A stretch of DNA of 64,000 nt. Source: UBA7703 sp034926785. GTDB taxonomy: Bacteria > Bacillota > Clostridia > Christensenellales > CAG-138. Positions within the stretch are counted from its first letter, which is position 1; each line of letters starts with the position of its first letter. The stretch spans positions 1 through 64,000 of the forward strand of contig JAYFQU010000009.1 of the NCBI GenBank assembly GCA_034926785.1, written 5' to 3'. The notes beneath the pieces were generated by a model. That model saw only the letters and a program-made list of their open reading frames with translations, was not told where the DNA came from and ran no database searches. Shown here piece by piece: positions 8,517 to 16,649 of this stretch. The translations under genes were made by a program, and so were the position numbers.

Positions 8517-9965
8517 TTAGAGACTGTCCCCAAAATCCTTGCGGAACTTCGCTACCAGCTGTTCCTGCCAGTCTCCGATGGGTTCCAGACGGCCAAAGAA
8601 GAAGCGGAGCGTCGCCGGCTCTTCGACAAAATTCAGTCCGCCGACCAGCGCGCGGTTTTCAAACAGCCAGCTGATGCGGTCTACCGCGTAGAGAATCTGG
8701 CTCATGGTAAACACGCGGCGCGGGAGGGCGAGGCGCAGCAACTCCATGCTTGCGATGGGCTCCGTTCCGTCCGGCTCGCGCTGTTCGGAGAGGGTTCCGC
8801 GCTCCATTCCGCGCACGCCGCCTGCGAGGTAAACCGCGGTTGCGAGCGCAGCCGCAGGGTAGACATGGTCGTCCAGATGCGAGAGAAACTTTCTCGCGTT
8901 GATGTGGCAGCCAAGGCCGCCGGCGGGGGTGACGACGGGTACGCCGCGCTTCTTTAGCTCCGCAGCCATGAACTCGATGAACTGCGGCCCTTGCGAGATC
9001 ACGGTTTCATCCATCGTTTCCTCCAGACCGACCGTCATAGCCTCCATCTCGCGTACGCTCATGCCGCCGTAGGTGAGAAAGCCCTCGAAGAGCGGGATGA
9101 AATCCTTCATGCGCTCATAGTGGCCCTTGTCGTTCATCGCCATACCGCCGCCGCGCGCAAAGCCGAGCTTTCGAGCGGAGAAATAGATGATATCCGCGTT
9201 GGCGCAGATGGCGCGCGTGATTTCGCGAATGCTCCAATCCCTGCAGGCGGCCTCGCGCACCTTGATGAAGTGCAGATTGTCCTGCATCAGGCTCGCGTCC
9301 AGCACGACCATGATGCCGTGTTCATGGGCGATCTTCGCCGTCGCGGTCATGTTTTCCAGTGAGAAGGGCTGACCGCCGATGAGGTTTGTGCCCGCCTCAA
9401 GGCGGATGAAGGGGATGTTCTCCGCGCCGTTGCGCGCGATGCATTCCTTGAGCTTGTCCAGGTCGATGTTGCCCTTGAAAGGAAAGTCGCTCTCGGGGTT
9501 GAGACCCTCGTCGATGACGATCTCCTCCACGCGCCCGCCGACGCGCGTGATATGCGCCTTTGCAGTGGTGAAGTGGAAGTTCATCGGCACCACGCTGCCG
9601 GGCTTGACGAACGACTCCGCGATGATGCTCTCGCAGGCGCGTCCCTGATGCGCGGGCAGAAAATACTTTGTGCCGAACAGCTCGGCGATCTTTGCCTCCA
9701 GACGGTAGAAGGTTGCGCTTCCCGCATAGCTGTCGTCCGCGGTCATCATTGCGGCGGTCTGCTTGTCGCTCATGGCGTTGACGCCGCTGTCGGTGAGCAT
9801 ATCCAAAAAGACATCCTCGTTGCGCAGCAGAAACGTATTGTTGCCCGCGGCTGTCATCGCTTTGTACCGTTCCTCAACCGGCAGAAGGTTGAGTTTTTGC
9901 ACGACGCGAACCTTGTGCATTTCGAGGGGGAGCTTTTCTCCTGAAAACAGTTTAACTTCGCTCAT
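8517..9965 (-). CDS. tpl: Tyrosine phenol-lyase-like PLP enzyme (tryptophanase/TPL family)
   Basis: A 482-residue PLP-dependent beta-eliminating lyase. Family landmarks are NNTFLLRNEDVFLDMLTDSG, the DKQTAAMM and YAGSATFYRLE segments, AHQGRACE, the PLP-aspartate in VVLDAS (about 232), and the Schiff-base lysine in FSARKLGFARGGG (about 272). C-terminal LRLALPRRVFT carries the carboxylate-binding Arg. From recalled sequences, two positions that separate tyrosine phenol-lyase from tryptophanase look TPL-like: MERG (TPL Arg381; tryptophanase has VEIG) and FTT (TPL Thr124 region). One PLP-contact Arg (R217 in Citrobacter TPL) is Leu here. AGGAGG lies ahead of ATG. A Tyr T-box precedes the gene. Substrate is inferred, and tryptophanase remains possible. 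Confidence 0.72.
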   Translation of the reverse strand: MSEVKLFSGEKLPLEMHKVRVVQKLNLLPVEERYKAMTAAGNNTFLLRNEDVFLDMLTDSGVNAMSDKQTAAMMTADDSYAGSATFYRLEAKIAELFGTKYFLPAHQGRACESIIAESFVKPGSVVPMNFHFTTAKAHITRVGGRVEEIVIDEGLNPESDFPFKGNIDLDKLKECIARNGAENIPFIRLEAGTNLIGGQPFSLENMTATAKIAHEHGIMVVLDASLMQDNLHFIKVREAACRDWSIREITRAICANADIIYFSARKLGFARGGGMAMNDKGHYERMKDFIPLFEGFLTYGGMSVREMEAMTVGLEETMDETVISQGPQFIEFMAAELKKRGVPVVTPAGGLGCHINARKFLSHLDDHVYPAAALATAVYLAGGVRGMERGTLSEQREPDGTEPIASMELLRLALPRRVFTMSQILYAVDRISWLFENRALVGGLNFVEEPATLRFFFGRLEPIGDWQEQLVAKFRKDFGDSL

Positions 9966-10083
9966 AATTCTGGTTCCTCCGATAGATCTTCTCTTTTTTT
10001 CAAAATGAGCACCCGCATGGCTGACTTGCTTCTGAGCGCTGATTTTTCTGTTTCGACCAAACAGACCCCTGCTGCGGAGCATA

Positions 10084-10410
10084 AAAAAACGCCCCTTGCA
10101 GTGTTGCAAGAGGGCGATTGCGCATCGCGGTACCACCTCGGTTTGCCGCGTCCTCACGGGCGGCGGCCTTCACGGGTACGGATTCGCGGAGAAAGCCCCG
10201 CTGTTTCGATACCCTTCCTTTGATAACGGGAGGAAGCCCGGCGAAACCCTACTGAAAACAATCAGGTGACCTTCCTGTTCGTTCAGGCGGCGGCTGGTTG
10301 CGCGTATTCGCGGGTGAATCCGGCTGCCTTGCACCATCCGGCAGTTCTCTTTCGAATCCTTTGCGGCGCTGGATGAGAGCGCCAACCCGTTACTTCTTCG
10401 CAGTCATAGC
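10084..10410 (-). promoter_or_regulatory. T-box riboswitch, Tyr specifier, upstream of tpl-like gene
   Basis: On the minus strand the leader has Stem I (5' AGUAAC near 10395; AG-bulge AGAGAACUGCC near 10346), a specifier loop GAAUACGCG with UAC (Tyr) at 10306-10304, the T-box core GAGGUGGUACCGCG (10139-10126) and a terminator CGCCCUCUUGCA/UGCAAGGGGCG followed by T7 (10117-10084). UGGU in the core would pair with a tRNA whose discriminator base is A, as for tRNA-Tyr; Trp T-boxes usually have UGGC. Uncharged tRNA-Tyr should prevent termination and switch the lyase on. Confidence 0.9.
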
Positions 10411-10435
10411 CTGTATGCTGTTTGATTTATTATGC

Positions 10436-10465
10436 AGTATAAGATGATAGATAATATATTGTCAA
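10436..10465 (-). promoter_or_regulatory. Promoter of the Tyr T-box transcript
   Basis: On the minus strand TTGACA (10465-10460), 18-bp spacer, TATACT (10441-10436), just upstream of the T-box Stem I. Confidence 0.8.
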
Positions 10466-10614
10466 GTAAAAACGAAGTTTTTTTGTACACGGAGAGACCA
10501 TTCTGGTCAAAACTCGCGAAAAAAGAGCGTCCATCCGCGGCGATCGGGCGTGGTTATTGAGAACCGATGCGGCGTTTTCGAATTTTATGTGGCGAAAAGT
10601 TCACGAAATGTTCT

Positions 10615-10643
10615 TTGCACTCGCCATACACGAGTTGTATAAT
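10615..10643 (+). promoter_or_regulatory. Promoter of zinc-ribbon protein gene
   Basis: TTGCAC, 17-bp spacer, TATAAT; start codon about 70 bp downstream with GGAGG ahead of it. Between the divergent promoters (10466-10614) I see nothing else. Confidence 0.75.
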
Positions 10644-10711
10644 GGTTGCGTTATATTGGATGGACTATGCGATAAGAATGATTCTCGCTTCAGAATGGAG
10701 GAAGTGGATAG

Positions 10712-12898
10712 ATGGTATGCAAAGAATGCGGCTCGTATAACGCGGAGAACCTGAGCGTTTGTAAGGGTTGCGGCGCGAAGCTTCGGGAGGATGATACGAC
10801 CGCCAGCGGCACGGAAACCAGAGGCGCCGCGGAGGACGGAAGACCTTCGCGTGATTTTGTTAAGGCGCCGGCCTGGCCCAAGAGCGCCTATAGCGGCGCG
10901 CCGGAAAAGCCGGTTTCCGATACGCCCGCATCTTCGGGTTCTTTTCGCCCGACTATTCCGCCGCGTCCGGCGGCGAGCGCACCCACCGCGACCTGCCCGC
11001 ACTGTGGCAAGCCGGTGGTTTCCGATGCGCCGTTTTGCGCATATTGCGGCCAGCGTATCGCAGGGGAGCCCGCTCCCGCTGCCGTGAGCGCGCGACCCGC
11101 GGCAAAACCCGCGCCCGCGGCCGCGCCTTCCCGCGCGACCTATTCCGCCACCGACTTTGACGACGAAGACGATGACGATTATGAGGACGAGGACGAAGAG
11201 GATTACAAGCCGAGCAAACCCGCGAAGCGCGGCGGCAAGATGGCCCGCCGCGAAGAGCAGGAGGATCTCGACGAATATGACGACGACGAAGAAGGCTATG
11301 ACGAGGAGGAATACGACGACCTGCCGCCCAAGCGCGCCAAGGGTACGACCATTCTCTTCTGGGGCCTGATCGTACTGCTGCTCGCGCTGATTGCGATCTT
11401 CGGCATGTACATTGCCAAGAAGAACTTTGACGGGGACTTTGGCAAGATGTTCGCCTCCATCGGCAGCGTGTTCAACAAGAGCGGCACCGAGGATGTTGGC
11501 GCGGCGGATGCAACCGCCACTGCCGACCCGGAGAGCCAGATGTACACCGCCTCCATCAGCGAATATACCGATCCGACGACGAGCGAGGTCTATTTTGACA
11601 TCGACATCTACGCGCCGACGGGGAGCGCCATCCGCATTATAACGGATGCGACGCTCAAGCAGGACACCACGACGGTTCCTTCCAACAATCATGTGATCCT
11701 GCGCATCTCGCGCGATGTGTTCATGCCCAATGCGCCGGTGGACAGCGAGGTTGTCACCATTACGCCGAACATTCAGGTGATTGCGGCGGATGGCACGACC
11801 ACTCAGCTCACGGTTCCGGAGATTACGGTGAATGTTCCCGCCCTCTCTATGACCATAACGGAGCCGACGACGGACACCGTAAACGCGACCTTTGACAACA
11901 GCCCGATCGCCATCATGGGTCAGGTGAATAACTACGACAGCGAGATCGCCGTATTTGTCAACGACGAACAGGTCTATGTGGACAGCACGGGTCTCTTCAC
12001 CGCAAGCTACACGCCAAAGGCCGCGCCGATGATCGCCGCGCCGACCGAGGCTCCGGCTGCGAGCGCAGATCCTTCCGTAACGCCGGATCCCGCCGCTACG
12101 CCGGAAGCAAGCACCTCCCCGAGCACCTCCCCCGAGGGTTCGCTGGAGGAAACCGCGGCAACGGAAGCCCCGGCCGCAACCGACGAAACCGGTACGGCAA
12201 CCGACGCGCTTACCCCGGCCGGCGGCACGGAGACCATCACCATTGAAGCGCGCAAGAACAACTGCGTCACCGCGCGCAAGGTCATCACCGTTGAGCCGTA
12301 TGTCATGCAGACCATGTCGTTCACGGTAACCAATGACCTCGCGGGGCTTTCCTCCTCCGAGGGCAGCGTAACCCTGACCGGCACGGCAACGCCTGGCGCG
12401 GTCATCACTGCCACCTGCCCGTCCGCGGATGTCACATTCGGCCAGGCGGTCGTTTCCGAAACGGGGACGTTCTCCATGGTTGTCTCCCTCGCAAAGGTTG
12501 GCGCCTATGATGTCAGCCTCGTCGGCAAGCTCACGGGCTACTATGACGGTACGCAAACCGTCACGGTGGAACGTCCGCCGTCGGCCTCCTCCAGCTCGTT
12601 TAAGAAGGCTGCGGCCGATCTGAGCAAGAGCTATGACAAGATTGCCGGCGGAACGGTCACCAGTGGGGACTTCGTCTTCACCGGAAAGATTACGGAGATT
12701 ATCTCTGCCGAACCGTATACGATCTTCCGTGTAGCGTTGTCCAACGGCACAGAGGTCATCGTTGCAAACCGCAGCGCGAAATCGACGATCAACTCTTCGG
12801 ACCTGAAGGATAAGAAGCAGATTGCCGGAACGCTCAAGGGACTCTACACCGATGGCAAGACCCCGTTTATCTGGGGCTGGTTCATCTGGAACAAATAA
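10712..12898 (+). CDS. Membrane-anchored double zinc-ribbon protein with extracellular beta domains
   Basis: A 728-residue protein of unknown function. It has two rubredoxin-knuckle zinc ribbons, MVCKECG...CKGCG (residues 3-20) and CPHCGK...CAYCGQ (about 93-110), each with four Cys. A very acidic segment rich in D/E/Y follows (about 148-205). One transmembrane helix, TTILFWGLIVLLLALIAIFG (about 212-231), comes next. The outside part has Ig-like modules, a Pro/Ala/Thr/Ser linker (about 435-505), an EGSVTLTGTATPGAVITA module typical of bacterial Ig-like domains, and a C-terminal ~80-residue domain starting YDKIAGGTVTSGDFVF. Zinc ribbons inside and sandwich domains outside suggest an envelope sensor or scaffold; that is inference. 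Start ATG follows GGAGGAAG. Confidence 0.75.
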   Translation: MVCKECGSYNAENLSVCKGCGAKLREDDTTASGTETRGAAEDGRPSRDFVKAPAWPKSAYSGAPEKPVSDTPASSGSFRPTIPPRPAASAPTATCPHCGKPVVSDAPFCAYCGQRIAGEPAPAAVSARPAAKPAPAAAPSRATYSATDFDDEDDDDYEDEDEEDYKPSKPAKRGGKMARREEQEDLDEYDDDEEGYDEEEYDDLPPKRAKGTTILFWGLIVLLLALIAIFGMYIAKKNFDGDFGKMFASIGSVFNKSGTEDVGAADATATADPESQMYTASISEYTDPTTSEVYFDIDIYAPTGSAIRIITDATLKQDTTTVPSNNHVILRISRDVFMPNAPVDSEVVTITPNIQVIAADGTTTQLTVPEITVNVPALSMTITEPTTDTVNATFDNSPIAIMGQVNNYDSEIAVFVNDEQVYVDSTGLFTASYTPKAAPMIAAPTEAPAASADPSVTPDPAATPEASTSPSTSPEGSLEETAATEAPAATDETGTATDALTPAGGTETITIEARKNNCVTARKVITVEPYVMQTMSFTVTNDLAGLSSSEGSVTLTGTATPGAVITATCPSADVTFGQAVVSETGTFSMVVSLAKVGAYDVSLVGKLTGYYDGTQTVTVERPPSASSSSFKKAAADLSKSYDKIAGGTVTSGDFVFTGKITEIISAEPYTIFRVALSNGTEVIVANRSAKSTINSSDLKDKKQIAGTLKGLYTDGKTPFIWGWFIWNK

Positions 12899-12901
12899 CG
12901 C

Positions 12902-13204
12902 GTGAAGATTTGGGCGAAGATACTCAAACATCATAAGATCATCAACGAGGCCGTGCGGGAATTCCCCGCGCGGCCTTCGGATGCAGAGGGCTGGAATCGC
13001 GTGCTGGCGGAGCTTGCAAAGCCGCTGGACCTTGCCTGCCCCGTATTGCTGGAGAAACACCTGCTGGAGCTCTCGCGATTTAACAGAACGATATTCACGC
13101 AGTCGGATTTCATCGAAAGCGTTTCGTTTGACAAATTCGAGGTAGAGATCTTTCCGGAGAGGAAAAAGGAAAAGCAGGTTTCGTATCTCTATGGTGAAGA
13201 CTGA
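12902..13204 (+). CDS. Hypothetical protein (100 aa), GTG start
   Basis: A 100-residue soluble protein that I do not recognise. It starts with GTG three bases after the stop codon of the zinc-ribbon gene, so translation is probably coupled. It is helical-looking and ends in a charged tail PERKKEKQVSYLYGED. No motif is evident. Confidence 0.6.
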   Translation: MKIWAKILKHHKIINEAVREFPARPSDAEGWNRVLAELAKPLDLACPVLLEKHLLELSRFNRTIFTQSDFIESVSFDKFEVEIFPERKKEKQVSYLYGED

Positions 13205-13228
13205 GCGAAGCAGAACAGGAGGGATGTC

Positions 13229-13744
13229 ATGCAGATCAAGGAGATGTTTCAACTGGTGCCGGAGACGGCGGAGCAGCTTCCGCGCGGCGCGTTCCTAACG
13301 GCGGGTGGCGGCGTTTGGAACCCGATGACCATCGGCTGGGCGCAGTTCGGCGTGGTTTGGTCCAAACCCGTTTTAACCGTGCTGGTTCGAAAGAGCCGCT
13401 ATACCTATGGCCTCATGGAGCAGGCGGAGGTGTTCACCGTCAGCGTTCCGCGCGAAAAGGCGCTCACAAAGGAGATTGCCTTCTGCGGCAGCCGCTCCGG
13501 CAGGGATGTGGATAAGGAGAAAGACTCCGGCTTATCGCGTATTCAGGCGCGGGCAGGCGGCGCGGATGGCGTTGCGGAGTGCCACATCGTGTTTGAATGC
13601 CGCATCGTTCAAAAGCAACTGCTCGATTTGAACACGCTGGATCCGGAGATTCGTAAAAGGAACTACGGGAGCAATCAAGCTTTGCCGGATGGCGACCCGC
13701 ATGTGCTCTATGTCGGAGAGGTGCTTGCGGCCTACAGACTCTAA
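13229..13744 (+). CDS. Flavin reductase-like FMN-binding protein
   Basis: A 171-residue protein of the flavin reductase/DIM6-NTAB (FMN-binding split barrel) family. The characteristic N-terminal core is present: PRGAFLTAGGG..NPMTIGWAQFGVVWSKPVLTVLVRKSRYT, followed by VFTVSVP. Members bind FMN and act as NAD(P)H flavin reductases or oxygen/nitric-oxide handling oxidoreductases. An AGGAGGGATG region gives a good ribosome site for ATG 13229. It closes a three-gene run and is followed by a strong terminator. The physiological partner is unknown. Confidence 0.85.
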   Translation: MQIKEMFQLVPETAEQLPRGAFLTAGGGVWNPMTIGWAQFGVVWSKPVLTVLVRKSRYTYGLMEQAEVFTVSVPREKALTKEIAFCGSRSGRDVDKEKDSGLSRIQARAGGADGVAECHIVFECRIVQKQLLDLNTLDPEIRKRNYGSNQALPDGDPHVLYVGEVLAAYRL

Positions 13745-13760
13745 TCGGTTCAAAAACAAA

Positions 13761-13796
13761 TCAGCCGTTCGCCTGTGCGAACGGCTGATTTTATTA
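13761..13796 (+). terminator. Terminator after flavin reductase-like gene
   Basis: Perfect 12-bp stem TCAGCCGTTCGC / GCGAACGGCTGA with a 4-nt loop, then TTTTATT. Confidence 0.9.
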
Positions 13797-13850
13797 CTAG
13801 CTGCCTGCTCTGAAGAAATAAGGAGCGGGCGGCGGAAGATGCGACCCCCC

Positions 13851-13888
13851 GCGCGCGAACCCTCCGGGGGGATGGACGGTTCGCGCGC
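13851..13888. repeat. GC-rich inverted repeat between convergent genes
   Basis: Arms GCGCGCGAACC and GGTTCGCGCGC separated by 16 nt, in a very GC-rich stretch with no convincing gene. It may serve as the transcript end for htrA. No poly-T follows on either strand. Not related to repeat families A or B. Confidence 0.5.
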
Positions 13889-13981
13889 ATATCTCGTGGG
13901 GGAGGGTCAACCCGGAGGGGGGGCCCGCCGGGCTGCTATGCCATCGTCCAAACGGATTGATTGGGCGTGATGACCGCGCGG

Positions 13982-15286
13982 TTATTGCTCGGCGGGCTTA
14001 TACTCGCCGAATGTGACGGATACGGTTTGCTCCTTGCCGTCGCGCTGAATGGTCAGCGTTGCGGTATCGCCGGAGTTGTAGCCGCTGATGACGGAGGCAA
14101 GAGCCGTGTTGGAGGAAATCTCCGTATCATCCACCTTCAGGATCAGGTCTCCTACCTTGAGTCCCGCGCTGTCGGCTGCGCTGCCGGAGACGATTTGCGC
14201 GATCTGCACACAGCTGGCTCCGCTGCCGAAGAAGTTGCCGAAGAGGCCGTTGCCCCAGTCGTTCGTTCCGGAGGAGAGGGTGACATCCTGCGTGTAGACG
14301 CCGAGGTACGCTCTGCCGAGTACATAGCCGTGATCGATCAGGTTTGAAATAATGGTCTTTACGCTGCTTACGGGGATTGCGAAGCCGAGGCCTTCCGCGT
14401 TGCTTGCACTTGCTTTGGCGTTTACGATGCCCACCAGCGAGCCGCTGGCGTTGAAGAGGCCGCCGCCTGAGTTACCCGGGCTGATGGCAGCGTCGGTCTG
14501 GATCAGCTTCATCTTTGCGTTTTCAACCGTGACCTCGCGGCTTAGTGCGCTGATGATGCCGCTGGTCGCCGTTCCGCGCAGTTCGCCGAGCGGGTTGCCG
14601 ATGGCAATGACGTCCTCGCCAACCGTCAGCATGTCGGAGTCGCCAAGCGACGCGGGACTGAGATTGGTGGCGTCGATTTTGAGAACGGCAAGGTCGCTGC
14701 GCGAGTCGGATCCGACGAGTTTTGCCTCGTGCTCCGATTCATCGTTGAGAATCACCTTGATCGTCTCGGCGCCGTCAACCACATGCTTGCAGGTGACGAT
14801 ATAGCCGTCGTTTGTCAAAATGATGCCGCTTCCGCTGCCTGCCTGTACCTGCTGGCTGTTGCCGTCCGCGCCGTTGGTGTTGTTTCCGTTGCCGAAGGGG
14901 AAGCCGTAGCCGCTTGCGGTGTAGTAGGTATCGATGCCGACGACGGAGGGCGCTGTGAGTTCTATGACCTGCGCTTTGCTAAATGTGGTAGCAAAACTGC
15001 TGGTTGAGGCGTTGGTCAGCTTGTCGGACCCGCTGGTTGTGGCGTCGCTGAGCGCGTTTTTTGCCGTTTGAGACTGCTGCGTGTTGAGCGCGGAGAGTTG
15101 CTCGCCGACGTATTGGCGCGTATAGAGGCCGCCCAGAAGGCCGCCAAGCAGAACCGCGACCATCATAAACACGATCAGCGTCGAAAAACGAACGCGCCTC
15201 GGCTCGCTGCGCCGCGGGGAAGATGCGCCGCTCTCCTGTGGATGGCCGGTAGAATACCGTTCATACCAATCGTTATTTTGATCCAT
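13982..15286 (-). CDS. htrA: HtrA/DegP-family serine protease, membrane anchored
   Basis: A 434-residue envelope quality-control protease. A cytoplasmic N-terminus (~33 residues) precedes one transmembrane helix, STLIVFMMVAVLLGGLLGGL (about 35-54). The trypsin-like domain carries the catalytic triad: His in TCKHVVDG (about 168), Asp in SRSDLAVLKI (about 199) and Ser in AAISPGNSGGGLF (about 273). A C-terminal PDZ domain has RAYLGVY and DSAGLKVGDLILKVDD. Length and domain order match Gram-positive HtrA. It is a single gene with its own promoter and AAAGGAGCG ribosome site. Confidence 0.93.
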   Translation of the reverse strand: MDQNNDWYERYSTGHPQESGASSPRRSEPRRVRFSTLIVFMMVAVLLGGLLGGLYTRQYVGEQLSALNTQQSQTAKNALSDATTSGSDKLTNASTSSFATTFSKAQVIELTAPSVVGIDTYYTASGYGFPFGNGNNTNGADGNSQQVQAGSGSGIILTNDGYIVTCKHVVDGAETIKVILNDESEHEAKLVGSDSRSDLAVLKIDATNLSPASLGDSDMLTVGEDVIAIGNPLGELRGTATSGIISALSREVTVENAKMKLIQTDAAISPGNSGGGLFNASGSLVGIVNAKASASNAEGLGFAIPVSSVKTIISNLIDHGYVLGRAYLGVYTQDVTLSSGTNDWGNGLFGNFFGSGASCVQIAQIVSGSAADSAGLKVGDLILKVDDTEISSNTALASVISGYNSGDTATLTIQRDGKEQTVSVTFGEYKPAEQ

Positions 15287-15318
15287 AATAGTAGGTCGCT
15301 CCTTTCTGTTGTGCTAAC

Positions 15319-15346
15319 AGTATAGAAAATCAATTTGAACTTTCAA
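15319..15346 (-). promoter_or_regulatory. Promoter of htrA
   Basis: On the minus strand TTGAAA (15346-15341), 16-bp spacer, TATACT (15324-15319). Confidence 0.65.
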
Positions 15347-15534
15347 TAGTACACATTTGAAGAATGCTTGACGAATTTGGGCAGCATTATGGCACGGGAA
15401 GCAGGGAAATCCCGTGCGGACACGCAAGAGCGGAAGGGGGCCTGATACAGGGGGTACATCATCACGGGAGGAAACACGGAGAAATACTGGGGAATTATGG
15501 TATAATGCAGGCAGCACAGTATGGGGGATATGGG

Positions 15535-16470
15535 ATGCGACGGGGAATCACTGCTTTTTTTGCGGTTCTATTGGCGTTCCTATTACTCTCTGCCTGCGGT
15601 GCGGCGCCGCAAGGGCGGCAAGTGACGGCGGGCATGCCGGATTCGCCGGAGACTCCGGCGCCAAGTCCCGACCCGACAGCAAGGCCAACCTCCGCACCCA
15701 GCCTGTCGCCCGTGCCGGGCGTGGATGCGCCGTGGTATGACGCGCGCAATACGGAGCTGTTTGAGTTGATCAAGCGGGACGGGCCGGCGCGTTCGGACGC
15801 GGAGATTCGAGTTGCGATTGATCAGATGTTCATCGATCCGGACAAGCCCATGGTTGCGCTGACCTTTGACGATGGCCCGATGCCCGGCGTAACCGATAAA
15901 ATTCTGGATATTCTGGAGCGTTATCATGTGCGCGCGACCTTCTTCGTCTGCGGATGGCGCTTTCAACAGAAGTGCATGCAGGATATCGCGCGGCGTATGG
16001 TATCGCTCGGCTGTGAAATCGGCAATCATACCATGGATCATGCGGATCTCTCCAAACAGAATATTGTGTAGAAACGGGATGCCATTGAGCAGACGAATAA
16101 GATTATCTACGACGCAACAGGCTATGTGATGCATTCCCTCCGCCCGCCTGGCGGACACAACGAATGGGATGTGAATCGCATCGCCCGAAGCGATGATATG
16201 GCGGCCGTGCTCTGGTCGCAGAGCGGCAACGTGCATGAGTTCGACCCGGTCAAGGTGGCCGAAAACGTGCAAAAGCAGGCCGTCAACGGGCGGCAACTGC
16301 AGGATGGCGATATCGTTTTGTTGCACGACACCAAACCGCATATGGTAGACGCGGTGGAGATTTTGGTCCCGAAACTGCTGGAACAGGGATATCAGCTCGT
16401 CACGGTCTGGGAATTGCTCCATTGTTCAGAGGACGGTTTTACCCCGGGCGTGACCTACCGGCATCAGTGA
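15535..16470 (+). pseudogene. Polysaccharide deacetylase lipoprotein interrupted by in-frame TAG
   Basis: One reading frame encodes a NodB-type deacetylase, broken by TAG at 16069-16071. The first part (178 residues) has a lipoprotein signal (FLLLSACG), a Pro/Ser linker and NodB motif 1 TFDDGPMPG, the RATFFVCG strand, and motif 2 with zinc ligands in GNHTMDH. After TAG the same frame continues with motif 3 (LRPPGGHN), VLWSQSG and the final LHDTKPH motif, ending at 16470. Without read-through the catalytic domain lacks its second half. The downstream frame stays free of stops and keeps all motifs, so the mutation is recent, a sequencing error, or a recoded codon. The start ATG 15535 opens the lipoprotein signal. 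Confidence 0.88.
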
Positions 16471-16536
16471 AACGCGGCTTGCCTAACATGGGGAAAGCTG
16501 CAACATGGTGAACAAGTTTTTCCTGAATACAATCCG

Positions 16537-16567
16537 AAAAACGCCTGATACGGGGCGTTTTTTGTTT
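16537..16567 (+). terminator. Terminator after deacetylase gene
   Basis: AAAAACGCC/GGCGTTTTT stem followed by more T residues, 66 bp beyond the stop. Confidence 0.8.
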
Positions 16568-16592
16568 TAATTATGTTTGTTATCCAAATGAA

Positions 16593-16621
16593 TTGACGAG
16601 TTGTTCAACATGTTGTATAAT
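16593..16621 (+). promoter_or_regulatory. Promoter and candidate operator of the GntR-led region
   Basis: TTGACG, exact 17-bp spacer, TATAAT. The spacer contains a perfect 10-bp palindrome CAACATGTTG (16606-16615), well placed for a dimeric repressor. The adjacent GntR regulator is the obvious candidate; binding is inferred. Confidence 0.75.
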
Positions 16622-16649
16622 CCACTCAAATAACAGAGAGGCAGAGGGA

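Noticed and set aside
9965..10157. N-terminal extension of the tpl-like protein to 546 residues
   Set aside because: It would translate through the T-box core and terminator; AGGAGG sits directly before ATG at 9965.
10601..13252. 883-codon open frame antisense to the zinc-ribbon gene
   Set aside because: Arg/Gly-rich translation without motifs; the plus-strand gene has promoter, ribosome site, Cys4 ribbons and a membrane helix.
13797..13981. GC-rich spacer between flavin reductase-like and htrA genes as another family A or B copy
   Set aside because: No match to either repeat consensus beyond GC-rich hairpins.
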